Source: Bifidobacterium thermophilum (GTDB lineage: Bacteria; Actinomycetota; Actinomycetes; Actinomycetales; Bifidobacteriaceae). From it: a stretch of DNA of 64,000 bases. The translations under genes and the position numbers were made by a program. The stretch's first letter is position 1. Every line of letters starts with the position of its first letter. The notes beneath the pieces are model-generated. The model was not told the DNA's origin. It worked only from the letters and a program-made list of their open reading frames with translations, and made no database searches. Below are positions 46,997 through 55,479 of the stretch, one piece after another. Location: positions 248,001 through 312,000 of the forward strand of contig JGZV01000004.1 of assembly GCA_000741495.1 (NCBI GenBank), read 5' to 3'.

Positions 46997-48749
46997 TCAC
47001 TTGCCGGACGAATTATCGTCATTCCACGCGGGGAACGACAAATCCGGGATATCGAAACCAAAACCGGAATCGGCAGCGGCAGGATTCGCTTCGGGGAACA
47101 ATCCGACCGACGTGGGTTTCGCGGTCTTCTGGCGGTCCGGTGTCTGCTGCTGTGCGGCGGACGTGGTGTCTGCAGCGGCAGCGGCCGTTGAGGAATCCGT
47201 AGTGGCTGGCGCGGACGGCTGCGATTGCGAAGCGACTGGGGATACCGGCTCCTGTACGGCTTGAGCTGAAGTATCAGCGCTGAGGGGGGGATGCGAATGC
47301 GGTGGTCGGCGCGGAATCGAACGAAGCCGGGGAAACACTGGATTCGGTGGAAACCGGGGAGACTGGAACCGCTGGAGTGTCCGGAGTGAATGCGGATGAC
47401 GGTGCGGGAGCGTACACGCCCGGGATTTCGCCCAACTTCTGGCGTGACTGCGTGCTGCCGGATTCCTGGGCGAATCCTGAACCGAATGCCGGGGTGATGG
47501 ACGGCGAAGCCGCAGCGGCAGACTCGCCGGTTCCAAACGACGGGGTGACCGACGGGGTTGCGGCGGCAGACGCCGGCGTGGACGCATGGCTGCCGGCGAG
47601 CGCCGCCAGTGAGGGGCTGCCTTGCAGGCTTTCCTGTGCCGCACGAATCGCCGAATCGGAGGATGGGGCGAATGACGGCAGGTCGGCGGCCTGCTGGGTG
47701 GGAATCGTCTGCTGGTTCACGGCTGCCGCATCGAAGGACGGAACTGATGATACCGGTGAATACGCGGTGCCAGCTGGCGGAACCGGAGCGACCGGCGTGG
47801 ACTGGTCGAACAGGCTGGTTGTCTCGGATGCCGGCTGGTCGGACTGGCCGAACACCGACGGGGTTTGCGACTGCGTCTGGGTGAAAATCGCTTGTTCTGC
47901 TTCGTGGAGCGCGTCGAAGGATTGTGTGGCTTCGGCGGCGGGAACCGTTGAGGCGGCAGCGGATGCCGCTGCGAGTGACGCCGCTGCCGATCCGGGAGCG
48001 AATTGCGGGAGTTCCTGATCTTGACCGGACTGCTGGCCGGACTGGGCGAACAGCGGCTTGACACCGTTATCGGCGTGCTGTTGGGCGGCTTGCTCATCGG
48101 GGGTGCCGACATAATCGGCTACGCGGGCGTACGATTCGATGCGGCTGAGCAGTTGGACGCACGCGTTGATGTAGTAGTCGACCTGACGTTCGTCATACCC
48201 GCGATGGCCGCGACGCTGCGTGAAAATCACATTCGACACGCGTTGGGCGTTCAAATCGATGTCCTTTTTCGCACGGTCCTGATCCGCTCCCCCGATACCA
48301 AGTTCGGCGGCGGCTTTATCAACAATCTGGTCGACCAGACGATCGACCTGCTTGCGGTCGTATGACGGCTGCTTGCCGGTGCCGGCGGCGAACCGCTTGC
48401 GCTGCGGGCGCTTGGCGTGTTCGGCAATCTGACGGTACAGCTCCTCGGTCTGGGCTTTCCACGCCACGCGTCCATGCTGCGTGATCTCCCACGTGGTTTG
48501 CTTGTCGACCACCGCACGCTCCAAGCGTGTCAATGCGGCGTCGACCTGGGCGATGGCGTACCCGCCCTTGCGCATGTCGAAGGACACGTTTTGGATGTCC
48601 TTTTGCGTCAGCTGCATGCCTTCACTGTCGTACAGCTCGTGCGCGTGCTCAAGAAACTTGTCGACCTGGGGCACGTCATAGCCCCATTTGCGCTTGCTGA
48701 CAAGCGCAATACCTGACGCACCCTGCTCGGTTTCAGGTTTCTTAGCCAT
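46997..48749 (-). CDS. DivIVA-domain repeat protein (apparent frameshift)
   Basis: The N-terminal 200 residues hold four spaced DivIVA-like motifs: GYDVPQVDKFL, GYAIAQVDAAL, SYDRKQVDRLV and GYDERQVDYYI. This is the pattern of actinobacterial DivIVA-repeat proteins, probably membrane-curvature or cell-pole associated; function is unproven. A long Ala/Ser/Pro/Gln-rich region follows. The main frame stops at 47274 just after a seven-G run (47284-47290, plus strand). Reading six G joins it to a second frame ending at 46997 with the acidic-hydrophobic tail FDIPDLSFPAW, 583 residues in all. Ribosome site TAGGAGG at the start. The gene lies between dxr and tRNA-Val. Confidence 0.8.
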
Positions 48750-48913
48750 TGGCTACCGACCTCCTAGACATATGTTCTGATGGCTCAACTCTACGTGACT
48801 GTTTAGACTCTTCGGCTGGGAAAATACATAAACCGCACGGTATTGGCACGCCGTCCAGGTGTGCGTTGACGAGTGAACACGCCGGTATGCGACGGGTTCG
48901 ACGCGGCATGCGG

Positions 48914-48919
48914 TAGAGT
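48914..48919 (+). promoter_or_regulatory. -10 candidate for tRNA-Val
   Basis: TAGAGT lies 10 bp before the tRNA 5' end, a suitable distance. No convincing -35 hexamer is seen. Confidence 0.35.
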
Positions 48920-48929
48920 GGAAAGTCGC

Positions 48930-49003
48930 GGGCGATTAGCTCAGTTGGCTAGAGCGCCACCTTTACACGGTGGATGTCGGGGGTTCGAGCCCCTCATCGC
49001 CCA
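48930..49003 (+). tRNA. tRNA-Val (anticodon UAC)
   Basis: Full cloverleaf: acceptor GGGCGAT (48930-48936) pairs with ATCGCCC (48996-49002), discriminator A at 49003. The D arm GCTCAGTTGGCTAGAGC, the anticodon stem CCACC/GGTGG with loop containing TAC, and the T arm GGGGGTTCGAGCCCC are all present. UAC reads GUA and related Val codons. The CCA end is not encoded. Confidence 0.96.
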
Positions 49004-49155
49004 CTTGATACGCGGTGCATACGTGGTGCCGCAAACATGGGTTTTGCGTGTGATGCGCGTCGCCGACACAGCATCAAAATCAAGGCGGTCTTTTGACCTT
49101 AGGCGTCATGGTCGCGGCGATTGTTTTGAACACACACCCACCTAATTCGGCGGCC

Positions 49156-49403
49156 TTTGTGTGGGAGAACTCGACGATTTCCTGATTCGGCGTTGTTCTC
49201 CCGCGATCGGCGTGGGAGGTTATCGAGATTCTGTGCCGTCACGACAGTTCTCCCAACGGGAACGTTGGAATTCCGCGGTTCTTGGATGGCGCCTGTGAAG
49301 CCGTTTTCGGGAGGATGTCGCACAATCCGCCAATCGGCGACAAACTCCCACGAAACCACGGGACTTTATTCCCGATACAGCCCAATCGCAGTAATCTCCC
49401 GCA
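49156..49403. repeat. Family C element, copy 1 (about 250 bp)
   Basis: Nearly identical, by manual alignment above 90 percent, to the reverse complement of 54867-55113. It is built of palindromic modules with GGGAG and CTCCC ends about every 51 bp (49163, 49214, 49309, 49360), and degenerate modules continue to about 49470. No coding capacity is apparent. The 632-bp gap between tRNA-Val and the DUF3052 gene is otherwise empty apart from one hairpin. Confidence 0.85.
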
Positions 49404-49500
49404 TCAGTGCGGGAAGTTATCCGGCATCCGGCGTATACGATACAAATTCCCCGTCGCATTTGCGCGGGAATCCACCATACGCCACGCACCGCCTTGCCAA

Positions 49501-49536
49501 ATCGGTTACGCCGGAACCAATCCCCGCGTAACCGAT
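49501..49536 (-). terminator. Hairpin after the DUF3052 gene
   Basis: A perfect 11-bp stem, arms 49501-49511 and 49526-49536, 100 bp beyond the DUF3052 stop on the minus strand. Confidence 0.5.
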
Positions 49537-49635
49537 CGCAGGAAGATGAAATGACATCGACCGGTATTGACGCAAACCCGTACGCCCGACATGCCAGCCG
49601 GACGACACCGCCAGCCGACTCAGTCCGTCAACCGG

Positions 49636-50058
49636 TCAGTGCGCCGAACCTTTGCCGAAGGCACGCAGCTGGATACCGTTCCAATCCTTGCTCACCGTCA
49701 ACGGCGTGGCGGCATTCATGCCGGCGGTCTGCGCAGCGGACTGCACAGTACTCGCATTCGGAGCCCCCTCACGACCGGGCTTCGGGCACAACACCCACAT
49801 CGGGCCGTCATCGCCCAACACCGCATACGCATCAACGATAGTGTCGGCGAGCTCATCCTCGTCATCGCCGTCACGCCACCAAATGATGACCCCATCGACG
49901 GCGGAATCATAATCCTCGTCAACGAGTTCCTCGCCCGTCAACGTTTCGATCTTCTCGCGGATCGAATCATCGACGTCATCATCCCACAGCCATTCCTGCA
50001 CGATGTCCCCGGAGCGGAAACCGAACTCTTCAGCGTTTTGAAATGCCGTTTCAATCAC
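49636..50058 (-). CDS. DUF3052 family protein
   Basis: About 140 residues matching the actinobacterial DUF3052 pattern: FGFRSGDIVQEWLWDDDVDD, ELVDEDYDSAVDGVIIWWRDGD, MWVLCPKPGREG and a C-terminal VSKDWNGIQLRAFGK. Function unknown; members are small acidic cytoplasmic proteins. Start: a GTG at 50058 lies seven bases after TATATT, so the mRNA may be leaderless. A TTG at 50100 would add 14 residues but lacks a good site. It lies immediately downstream of ylbL on the same strand. Confidence 0.82.
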   Translation of the reverse strand: MIETAFQNAEEFGFRSGDIVQEWLWDDDVDDSIREKIETLTGEELVDEDYDSAVDGVIIWWRDGDDEDELADTIVDAYAVLGDDGPMWVLCPKPGREGAPNASTVQSAAQTAGMNAATPLTVSKDWNGIQLRAFGKGSAH

Positions 50059-50103
50059 GTTGCACAATATAGCAAGACACGCGAACTTATGTGTTACCAA
50101 GCC

Positions 50104-51013
50104 CTATGCGTGGACATCGCGTGCAGCCGCACACCCATCGCACGCCAAACGCAAGCCCCGATTCACACCGTGCAGTGCGGCAGCTTCTCCCCCCTTGCCT
50201 TGCCCGATAGCCACCAGCGCCTGATACGCCTCATCAAGCGTGGACACTTTCACGTCCCGCAAGCCGGATGGCACGTGGCCGACAACCTCATCACAGTTGG
50301 ATGCGGGAGCAAGGAACCATGCGGCGCCATCACGCTTCGCTCCAAGCATTTTCAGCCGAATACCGCCAATCGCGCCGACTTTGCCACCGTTTTCCATCGT
50401 CCCCGTACCGGCGATGATCTTACCGCCGGTCTCATCACGCGCCGTGAGCTTACTGATCGTACCAAGCGTGTACATCATGCCCGCGGACGGACCGCCAATA
50501 TCATCAATATGCATACGCACACGCACGCCACTGGTATCCACACCAAGCCGTTTCGCATACGCGAGCGCCTGCTTGGTAGCGGATTTCTGCGATCCGGACA
50601 TCTCGTGATGAGACTCCTTGTCGTAGTCCTCCGAACTTTGACCGGGCGGGAATACCGCTTCGCTGGGCAGTACGGTGGTGTCCGAACGCATATACATGGC
50701 AAGCGTCTCAATATTGGGCATCGCATACCCGGGGACGCCTGCGGCGTTGACCGTCACCATGAGCAGTTGCCCGGACTGCTTATGCGTCGCCACCCCCGAA
50801 ATCGCGATGATCTGCTTGCCGTCCGACGTACCGAGCACGTTGCGCGTGGGGCCGGGGGTTTCAACAACGTACGGGCTGGGCATGATCAGCACCAGAACAC
50901 ACAACAGGACACAAAACGCCCCCGGCATAGTAGCCGAGACTACGACGGTTGAAATCGCTACGGGCGCGGCGCAAAGATGCCACGGTGGCGCGGCGGATAC
51001 GTGTCAAGCTCAT
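50104..51013 (-). CDS. YlbL-like PDZ/Lon-type membrane protease (apparent frameshift)
   Basis: A membrane-anchored serine protease with a PDZ-like middle and a C-terminal Lon (S16) domain. The catalytic Ser is in DDIGGPSAGMMYTLG and the Lys in VGAIGGIRLKMLGAKRDGA. The mature start VPSPYVVE-like segment reads MPSPYVVETPGPTRNVLG. The frame holding the domains opens at 50928, but the basic N-terminus MSLTRIRRATVASLRRARSD is in another frame, joined if the five-C run at 50919-50923 (plus strand) is read as four (302 residues). ATG at 51013 lies seven bases after TAGTAT, a possible leaderless start. Divergent from the DUF2342 gene, a pairing recalled from other actinobacteria. Confidence 0.82.
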
Positions 51014-51180
51014 ACCCGCCATACTAGCCAGCACACCTGTCGAAGCGTCGCCGGCGATACGCCGCTGTAAGAGCTTGGCACCGGTTTCCTCACCTTGAGC
51101 GAACACGGGTGCAAAGGACTGTAGTATTGGGGATACTTAAGGCAATAACCGCGGCACATGCATACAAAGGATGACAGGTC

Positions 51181-52845
51181 ATGGACGAAAACGCGATACA
51201 CCAATGGCTCATCGATTGTTTCGGCCAAATCCAAGGGGAAATGGCCTGGCAGCAGCTTTCCCAGCTTCCGCAGGAGGTGCGCGACCAGCTGGCGCAACAG
51301 AATCCGGACAACCTGCCCAAACCCGATGAAGTACGCGCGATGATGAAAGCCTTCACCGAAGGCGGTCTCAACTCGCTGATGGATATGCAGCAGGCAGTCG
51401 ACCGCGGGCCGATCAACGTGAAACTCGCCAGCACCATCGCGCTGGAGCGCGCCAACGATGAGGAATCCTGGCATACCGTCAACGCGCAGGATGCTGCAAG
51501 CGTCCGCCGTGCGGCAAGCGAAGCGAACCTGTGGCTTGACAGCGCGTGCGCTTTCGACCCGGCTCCCGGCGAACCCGACGTGCTGACGCGAGCCGATTGG
51601 GTCAACGGGACACTCAACTCATGGGCGACATTCGCGGCACCAGTCGCCTCGGCGATGAATGAGGCACTCGCCTCGGTTGTCTCCGAACGATTGGGCGACA
51701 CGTTCGGCGGGGAAATCGCCGGCGTGTACGCAGGCCCCATTCCGATACCGATTCCTGACAATCTCAAGGATCCAGGCCAAATCGTCAAACTGCTGGCCAA
51801 CACCTCATTCGCCATGCAGCTCGGCCACGCCGCTGGCGATCTGTCTCACGAAGTACGCGGCAGTTTCGATCAAAGCGTGCCGCTGCTCGGCAATCCGGCA
51901 GGCGGAATCATCGCGCAAAACGCCATTGAATATGCGCGCTCACTGGACATCGACCAAAGTGAAGTGCTCGCGTTCCTCGCTTTGCAGGAGGAAGCGCACG
52001 CACGCCTGTTCGCGGCCGTCCCATGGCTCATGCCACGTTTTGAAGCACTGATCGGCAAGTATGCGCGTGGCACCCGCATCGACTTGGATGCGATGGAAGA
52101 ACAGCTGCGTGACGCGCAAATCATGAATCCTGACTCCTTCTCCGGGGCTGTGAACCTGACCAACGTGGCCATTCCGGACACTCCGGAACAGCGTGAAGCG
52201 CTGTCAAGCCTCGAACGACTGCTCGCCGCAGTGGAAGGCTGGGTGGATTGCGTCACGTGGAAAGCCGGCATGGCGCACCTGCCGCATCTTGACCAGTTGC
52301 GTGAGATGATGCGTCGTGAACGTGCCGTCGGCGGGGTTGCGCAACGCAGCTTCGAATCGCTGCTCGGCTTGCAGTTGCGCCCCAAGCGGCTGCGTGAGGC
52401 GGCTGACTTGTGGGCAAGTATCGACGCGCAATCCGGCATGGGGGAGCGCGACGCAAGATGGTCGCATCCTGATCTGTTGCCGCAACTGCCGAGCGAAACA
52501 GCAGCCCCGCACGCGGCATCGTCGCACAGTGACACGCCCGCCGATACGGCGACCGACGACACGCAGACCGCGTCCAGCATTGATTGGGATGCTGAATTGT
52601 CCAAACTGCTCGATGAGGATGCCCGGCAGCATGCAGAGTCCGAAACCGGTGACAGCGCCAATGCCGGTGGCAGTGATGCCAGTGATATCAAAGCCAGCGA
52701 TGCCAAAGCCGGCGGCAATACTCCGGCGCATGATGCCGGGAATTTGCGCAGCTCAGGCGATGCCGACAACACGAACGGCGACGCCGACGGCAAGCCCGGG
52801 CAGGAAGGTGAAACCGGCGCGGACGAGCCAGGCGAAAGCCGGTAG
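51181..52845 (+). CDS. DUF2342 zincin-like protein (degenerate HExxH)
   Basis: A zinc-dependent-metalloprotease-fold protein of the DUF2342 family, about 554 residues. The family core at about 150-390 includes DTFGGEIAGVYAGPIPIPIPDN, DQSEVLAFLALQEEAHARLF and a following VPWLMPRFEALIGKYARG. The usual HExxH zinc motif is QEEAH here, so the first His is missing. As I recall, one actinobacterial subfamily similarly has REAAH, so peptidase activity is doubtful. The C-terminal 130 residues are acidic and low-complexity. It diverges from ylbL; ATG at 51181. Confidence 0.82.
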   Translation: MDENAIHQWLIDCFGQIQGEMAWQQLSQLPQEVRDQLAQQNPDNLPKPDEVRAMMKAFTEGGLNSLMDMQQAVDRGPINVKLASTIALERANDEESWHTVNAQDAASVRRAASEANLWLDSACAFDPAPGEPDVLTRADWVNGTLNSWATFAAPVASAMNEALASVVSERLGDTFGGEIAGVYAGPIPIPIPDNLKDPGQIVKLLANTSFAMQLGHAAGDLSHEVRGSFDQSVPLLGNPAGGIIAQNAIEYARSLDIDQSEVLAFLALQEEAHARLFAAVPWLMPRFEALIGKYARGTRIDLDAMEEQLRDAQIMNPDSFSGAVNLTNVAIPDTPEQREALSSLERLLAAVEGWVDCVTWKAGMAHLPHLDQLREMMRRERAVGGVAQRSFESLLGLQLRPKRLREAADLWASIDAQSGMGERDARWSHPDLLPQLPSETAAPHAASSHSDTPADTATDDTQTASSIDWDAELSKLLDEDARQHAESETGDSANAGGSDASDIKASDAKAGGNTPAHDAGNLRSSGDADNTNGDADGKPGQEGETGADEPGESR

Positions 52846-52942
52846 TACCGGCAATCCCCGGTAATTACGGCAGTTGACAGTACCGTACAGCCGACCATCC
52901 CACAAGGCGCAGAGCACCATGATGCCCTGCGCCTTCAGTATG

Positions 52943-54463
52943 TCACGCAAGGAACCGGCTGGGGCGACGCCTCACCCCGCTGCCATTGGACTGACGGTCC
53001 GCGAATGACAAGTGCAGCGTATCCTCCGCACGCGTCACCCCCACATACATCAATCGACGCTCCTCCTCAAGCGCCTCCCCCGGCGCCGGCGAACCATACG
53101 GCAGCAGTCCTTCGGAACATCCGATAAGAAACACATGCTTGAATTCCAAACCCTTCGACGCATGAATCGTGGACACGGTCACCGCACCCTTCGTGCCCGC
53201 AATCCCCAGCGCTTCAAGCATCGCCGCCTTCTCCTGAGCGTCATCGGCAAGCGAAGAAGCCTGCCAGCCTGCATCACGACGGACACGAAAACGGACGCCT
53301 TGCGCACGCAACGCCGCACACACCGGCTGCTGCTGCGCGTTGATCCTGGACAGGACCGCGATATCCGACGCCGGTACGCCTTGGGCGATCAGCCGGGCGA
53401 TATGCGTGGCAACCCCCTGCGCCTCCTGCTCATCATCAGCATATCGTGTGCTCGCCACACGTGAACCGTCACCACGGCCGGATTCCAAGCGCAAATAATC
53501 CCCACGCTCCGGCGAAGCGGCAAGCACACGGTTGGCATATCCGACAATCTGCGGCGTAGAACGGTAATCCGTACGCAAACTGATATCAGCGGCGACCGGA
53601 GCGAACTCCCGTGTGAAATGCAGCAGATCATAGCTACTTGCCCCGGCGAACGAGTAAATCGTCTGCGCAGGATCGCCCACCACACAAATATTGCGGTTAT
53701 CCCCCAGCCAGCGGGTCAACAGGCGATGCTGCAACGGTGAGACATCCTGGTATTCGTCAACCGTCAGCCAACGGATCGACGAGCGGATGACGCGGGCGGC
53801 ATCAGCATCATCATCAATGACATGGCACACCATGAGCAGGATATCGTTGAAATCAATCTCCCCTTTCGAAGATTTTTCAATCTCATACGCGGTATACACG
53901 TCGGCAAACTGTCCGGCCTCCAAACCGATAGGCGGGCGGCGGCCGACCGCGGCGCATACTCGTGCATAATCGTCCGGAGCGACAAGCTGAACCTTACACC
54001 AGTTGATTTCGGCAAGCACATCACGCACTGCGGCGGACCCCGTCTGAGACGGGTCAAGTCCTTCAGGATTAATCGTGCGGCGCAACGCATTCGCCGTCAG
54101 CTCGTGGGGACGATTGGTGACATGCGGGAACGGAGCCTCACCGCACACGTCAGGCCACACCCGACGAAGCTGGTGGAGAGCCGCCGAATGAAACGTCGCG
54201 GCAGTGACCTGATCGCCCACCCCGAGAGAAGCAAGCCTGGCGCGCATTTCAGCCGCCGCCTTGACCGAGAAGGTGACCGCGAGCACGCCGCGGGTATCCC
54301 ACACACCCGACGTGCACGCATATGCGATACGCCGGGTGATGGTGCGCGTCTTACCGGCGCCAGCGCATGCCACAATCCGTACAGGCCCCTCAAGTGTCGT
54401 CGCGGCTTGACGCTGCGCGTCATCCAACCCGGCAAGCACATCATCGTCAACCGTCTCATCCAT
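52943..54463 (-). CDS. UvrD/PcrA-like superfamily 1 DNA helicase
   Basis: An ATP-dependent 3'-5' helicase. Motif I VACAGAGKTRTITRRIAY, motif II LTVDEYQDVSPLQHRLL, motif III VVGDPAQTIYSFAGAS, motif V TVSTIHASKGLEFKHVFL and motif VI RRLMYVGVTRAEDTL are intact. 506 residues is short, with reduced 1B/2B insertions and no HRDC tail, resembling the smaller actinobacterial UvrD2-like enzymes. The start follows CACAAT by eight bases, so translation may be leaderless. Convergent with the DUF2342 gene. Confidence 0.93.
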   Translation of the reverse strand: MDETVDDDVLAGLDDAQRQAATTLEGPVRIVACAGAGKTRTITRRIAYACTSGVWDTRGVLAVTFSVKAAAEMRARLASLGVGDQVTAATFHSAALHQLRRVWPDVCGEAPFPHVTNRPHELTANALRRTINPEGLDPSQTGSAAVRDVLAEINWCKVQLVAPDDYARVCAAVGRRPPIGLEAGQFADVYTAYEIEKSSKGEIDFNDILLMVCHVIDDDADAARVIRSSIRWLTVDEYQDVSPLQHRLLTRWLGDNRNICVVGDPAQTIYSFAGASSYDLLHFTREFAPVAADISLRTDYRSTPQIVGYANRVLAASPERGDYLRLESGRGDGSRVASTRYADDEQEAQGVATHIARLIAQGVPASDIAVLSRINAQQQPVCAALRAQGVRFRVRRDAGWQASSLADDAQEKAAMLEALGIAGTKGAVTVSTIHASKGLEFKHVFLIGCSEGLLPYGSPAPGEALEEERRLMYVGVTRAEDTLHLSFADRQSNGSGVRRRPSRFLA

Positions 54464-54532
54464 ATTTCGCTATTGTGTCAGCCGGCACGGCTTGACGCAA
54501 ACCGGCTGAAGGTCCGTGGGAAGCGGGCGGGA

Positions 54533-54725
54533 AGGGTGCAGTGGGGGGGTGCGGGGGCATACGGGAGCACGTGAGGTCTGAGAGGTGCGGGGAGATGAGG
54601 GAGGTGAGGTGAGGAATAGGGGGGGTGTGAGAGGTGTGTGGGTGTGGGGGTGTGCGGAGTGCGCGGGTGCAGAGCGTGGGATGCGGGGTGTGAGGATGCG
54701 CGTGGTGTGGTGGGGGCAAGTGGGA
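54533..54725 (+). other. G-rich, GT/AG-biased tract (possible G-quadruplex region)
   Basis: About 190 bp in which the plus strand is almost free of C and holds repeated runs of three to seven G separated by short GT or GA tracts. It lies upstream of the helicase gene within the roughly 1-kb gene-free stretch 54464-55479. Open frames on either strand here are low-complexity and not protein-like. Confidence 0.6.
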
Positions 54726-54866
54726 ACGAATGCTTGGGATGCGCGAATCGTGCTTGACGGCGTGTCGCGTATGGCAACTGCTGTGCGTGGGATTTCTGTG
54801 CTTGAGGCTTCCGTATGTGGGATTGCCGCTTAAACACGGGGTCGCCGTGCGCGGGCTTCCGTGCCG

Positions 54867-55113
54867 ATCGCGGGAGATTACCGCGAACGGGTTGTATCGG
54901 GAATAAAGTCCCGTGGTTTCGCGGGAGTTTGTCGCCGATTGGTGGATTGCGCGACATCCTCCCGAAAACGGCTTCACAGGCGCCATCCAAGAACCGCGCG
55001 ATTCCAACGTTCCCGTTGGGAGAACTGTCGCGACGGCACGGAATCTCGATAACCTCCCACGCCGATCGCGGGAGAATAGCGCCGAATCAGGAAATCGCCA
55101 AATTCTCCCACAT
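54867..55113. repeat. Family C element, copy 2 (inverted)
   Basis: Reverse complement of the element at 49156-49403 with only scattered substitutions. It shows the same GGGAG/CTCCC modules: CGGGAGATTACCGCG at the left end, GCGGGAGTTTGTCGCCG, and AATTCTCCCACA at the right end. The two copies bracket a 5.5-kb block from the DUF3052 gene to the helicase gene. Confidence 0.85.
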
Positions 55114-55174
55114 AAACGCCGCCGTACAAGCCGCTCCATTCGGGCTCCCGTTCACACCGACACCTAACAGCCCG

Positions 55175-55350
55175 ATGTGTGAGCCAAACCTCACAAAACG
55201 ACACCCACACCGACCGAATCGGCGCACACACCACAACCCAACCCGCCACCGTGTGAGCCAATCCTTACAAAGTGACGGTCGGCCAGACCGAACCACCACC
55301 ACAGGAACGTCACAACCGCCACCGTGTGAGCCAAACCTCACAGGTGACCC
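55175..55350. repeat. Family B palindrome array, 3 copies, period 73-74 bp
   Basis: Three copies of GTGTGAGCCAA(A/T)CCT(C/T)ACA with GTGAGCC cores at 55179, 55253 and 55326, spaced 74 and 73 bp. They match the pair at 16.5 kb. The last copy ends about 130 bp before the phosphotransferase-like gene. Confidence 0.75.
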
Positions 55351-55479
55351 ATCGGGCAGTGGCGCAACCATGCATCGGGATTTCTTTCCGCACGGAATAC
55401 GCTCGCGGGAAGCGACACTGACATCCCGAAATACCGTATACGGCTCGATTCAGGCGAATCCCTGTATTACTGTGGAACT

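Noticed and set aside
48930-49403. Integration site at the tRNA-Val 3' end
   Set aside because: No integrase, no direct repeat of the tRNA end was found downstream, and the genes that follow are conserved housekeeping types.
50861-51106. Separate small gene encoding the basic N-terminal peptide upstream of ylbL
   Set aside because: Its sequence fits as the missing N-terminus of the YlbL-type protease across a single-base frame break.
54456-55139. Long minus-strand open frame over the G-rich tract and family C copy 2
   Set aside because: Its translation is low-complexity Pro/His/Ser, it overlaps the helicase start, and it reads through a repeat that also exists elsewhere without this frame.
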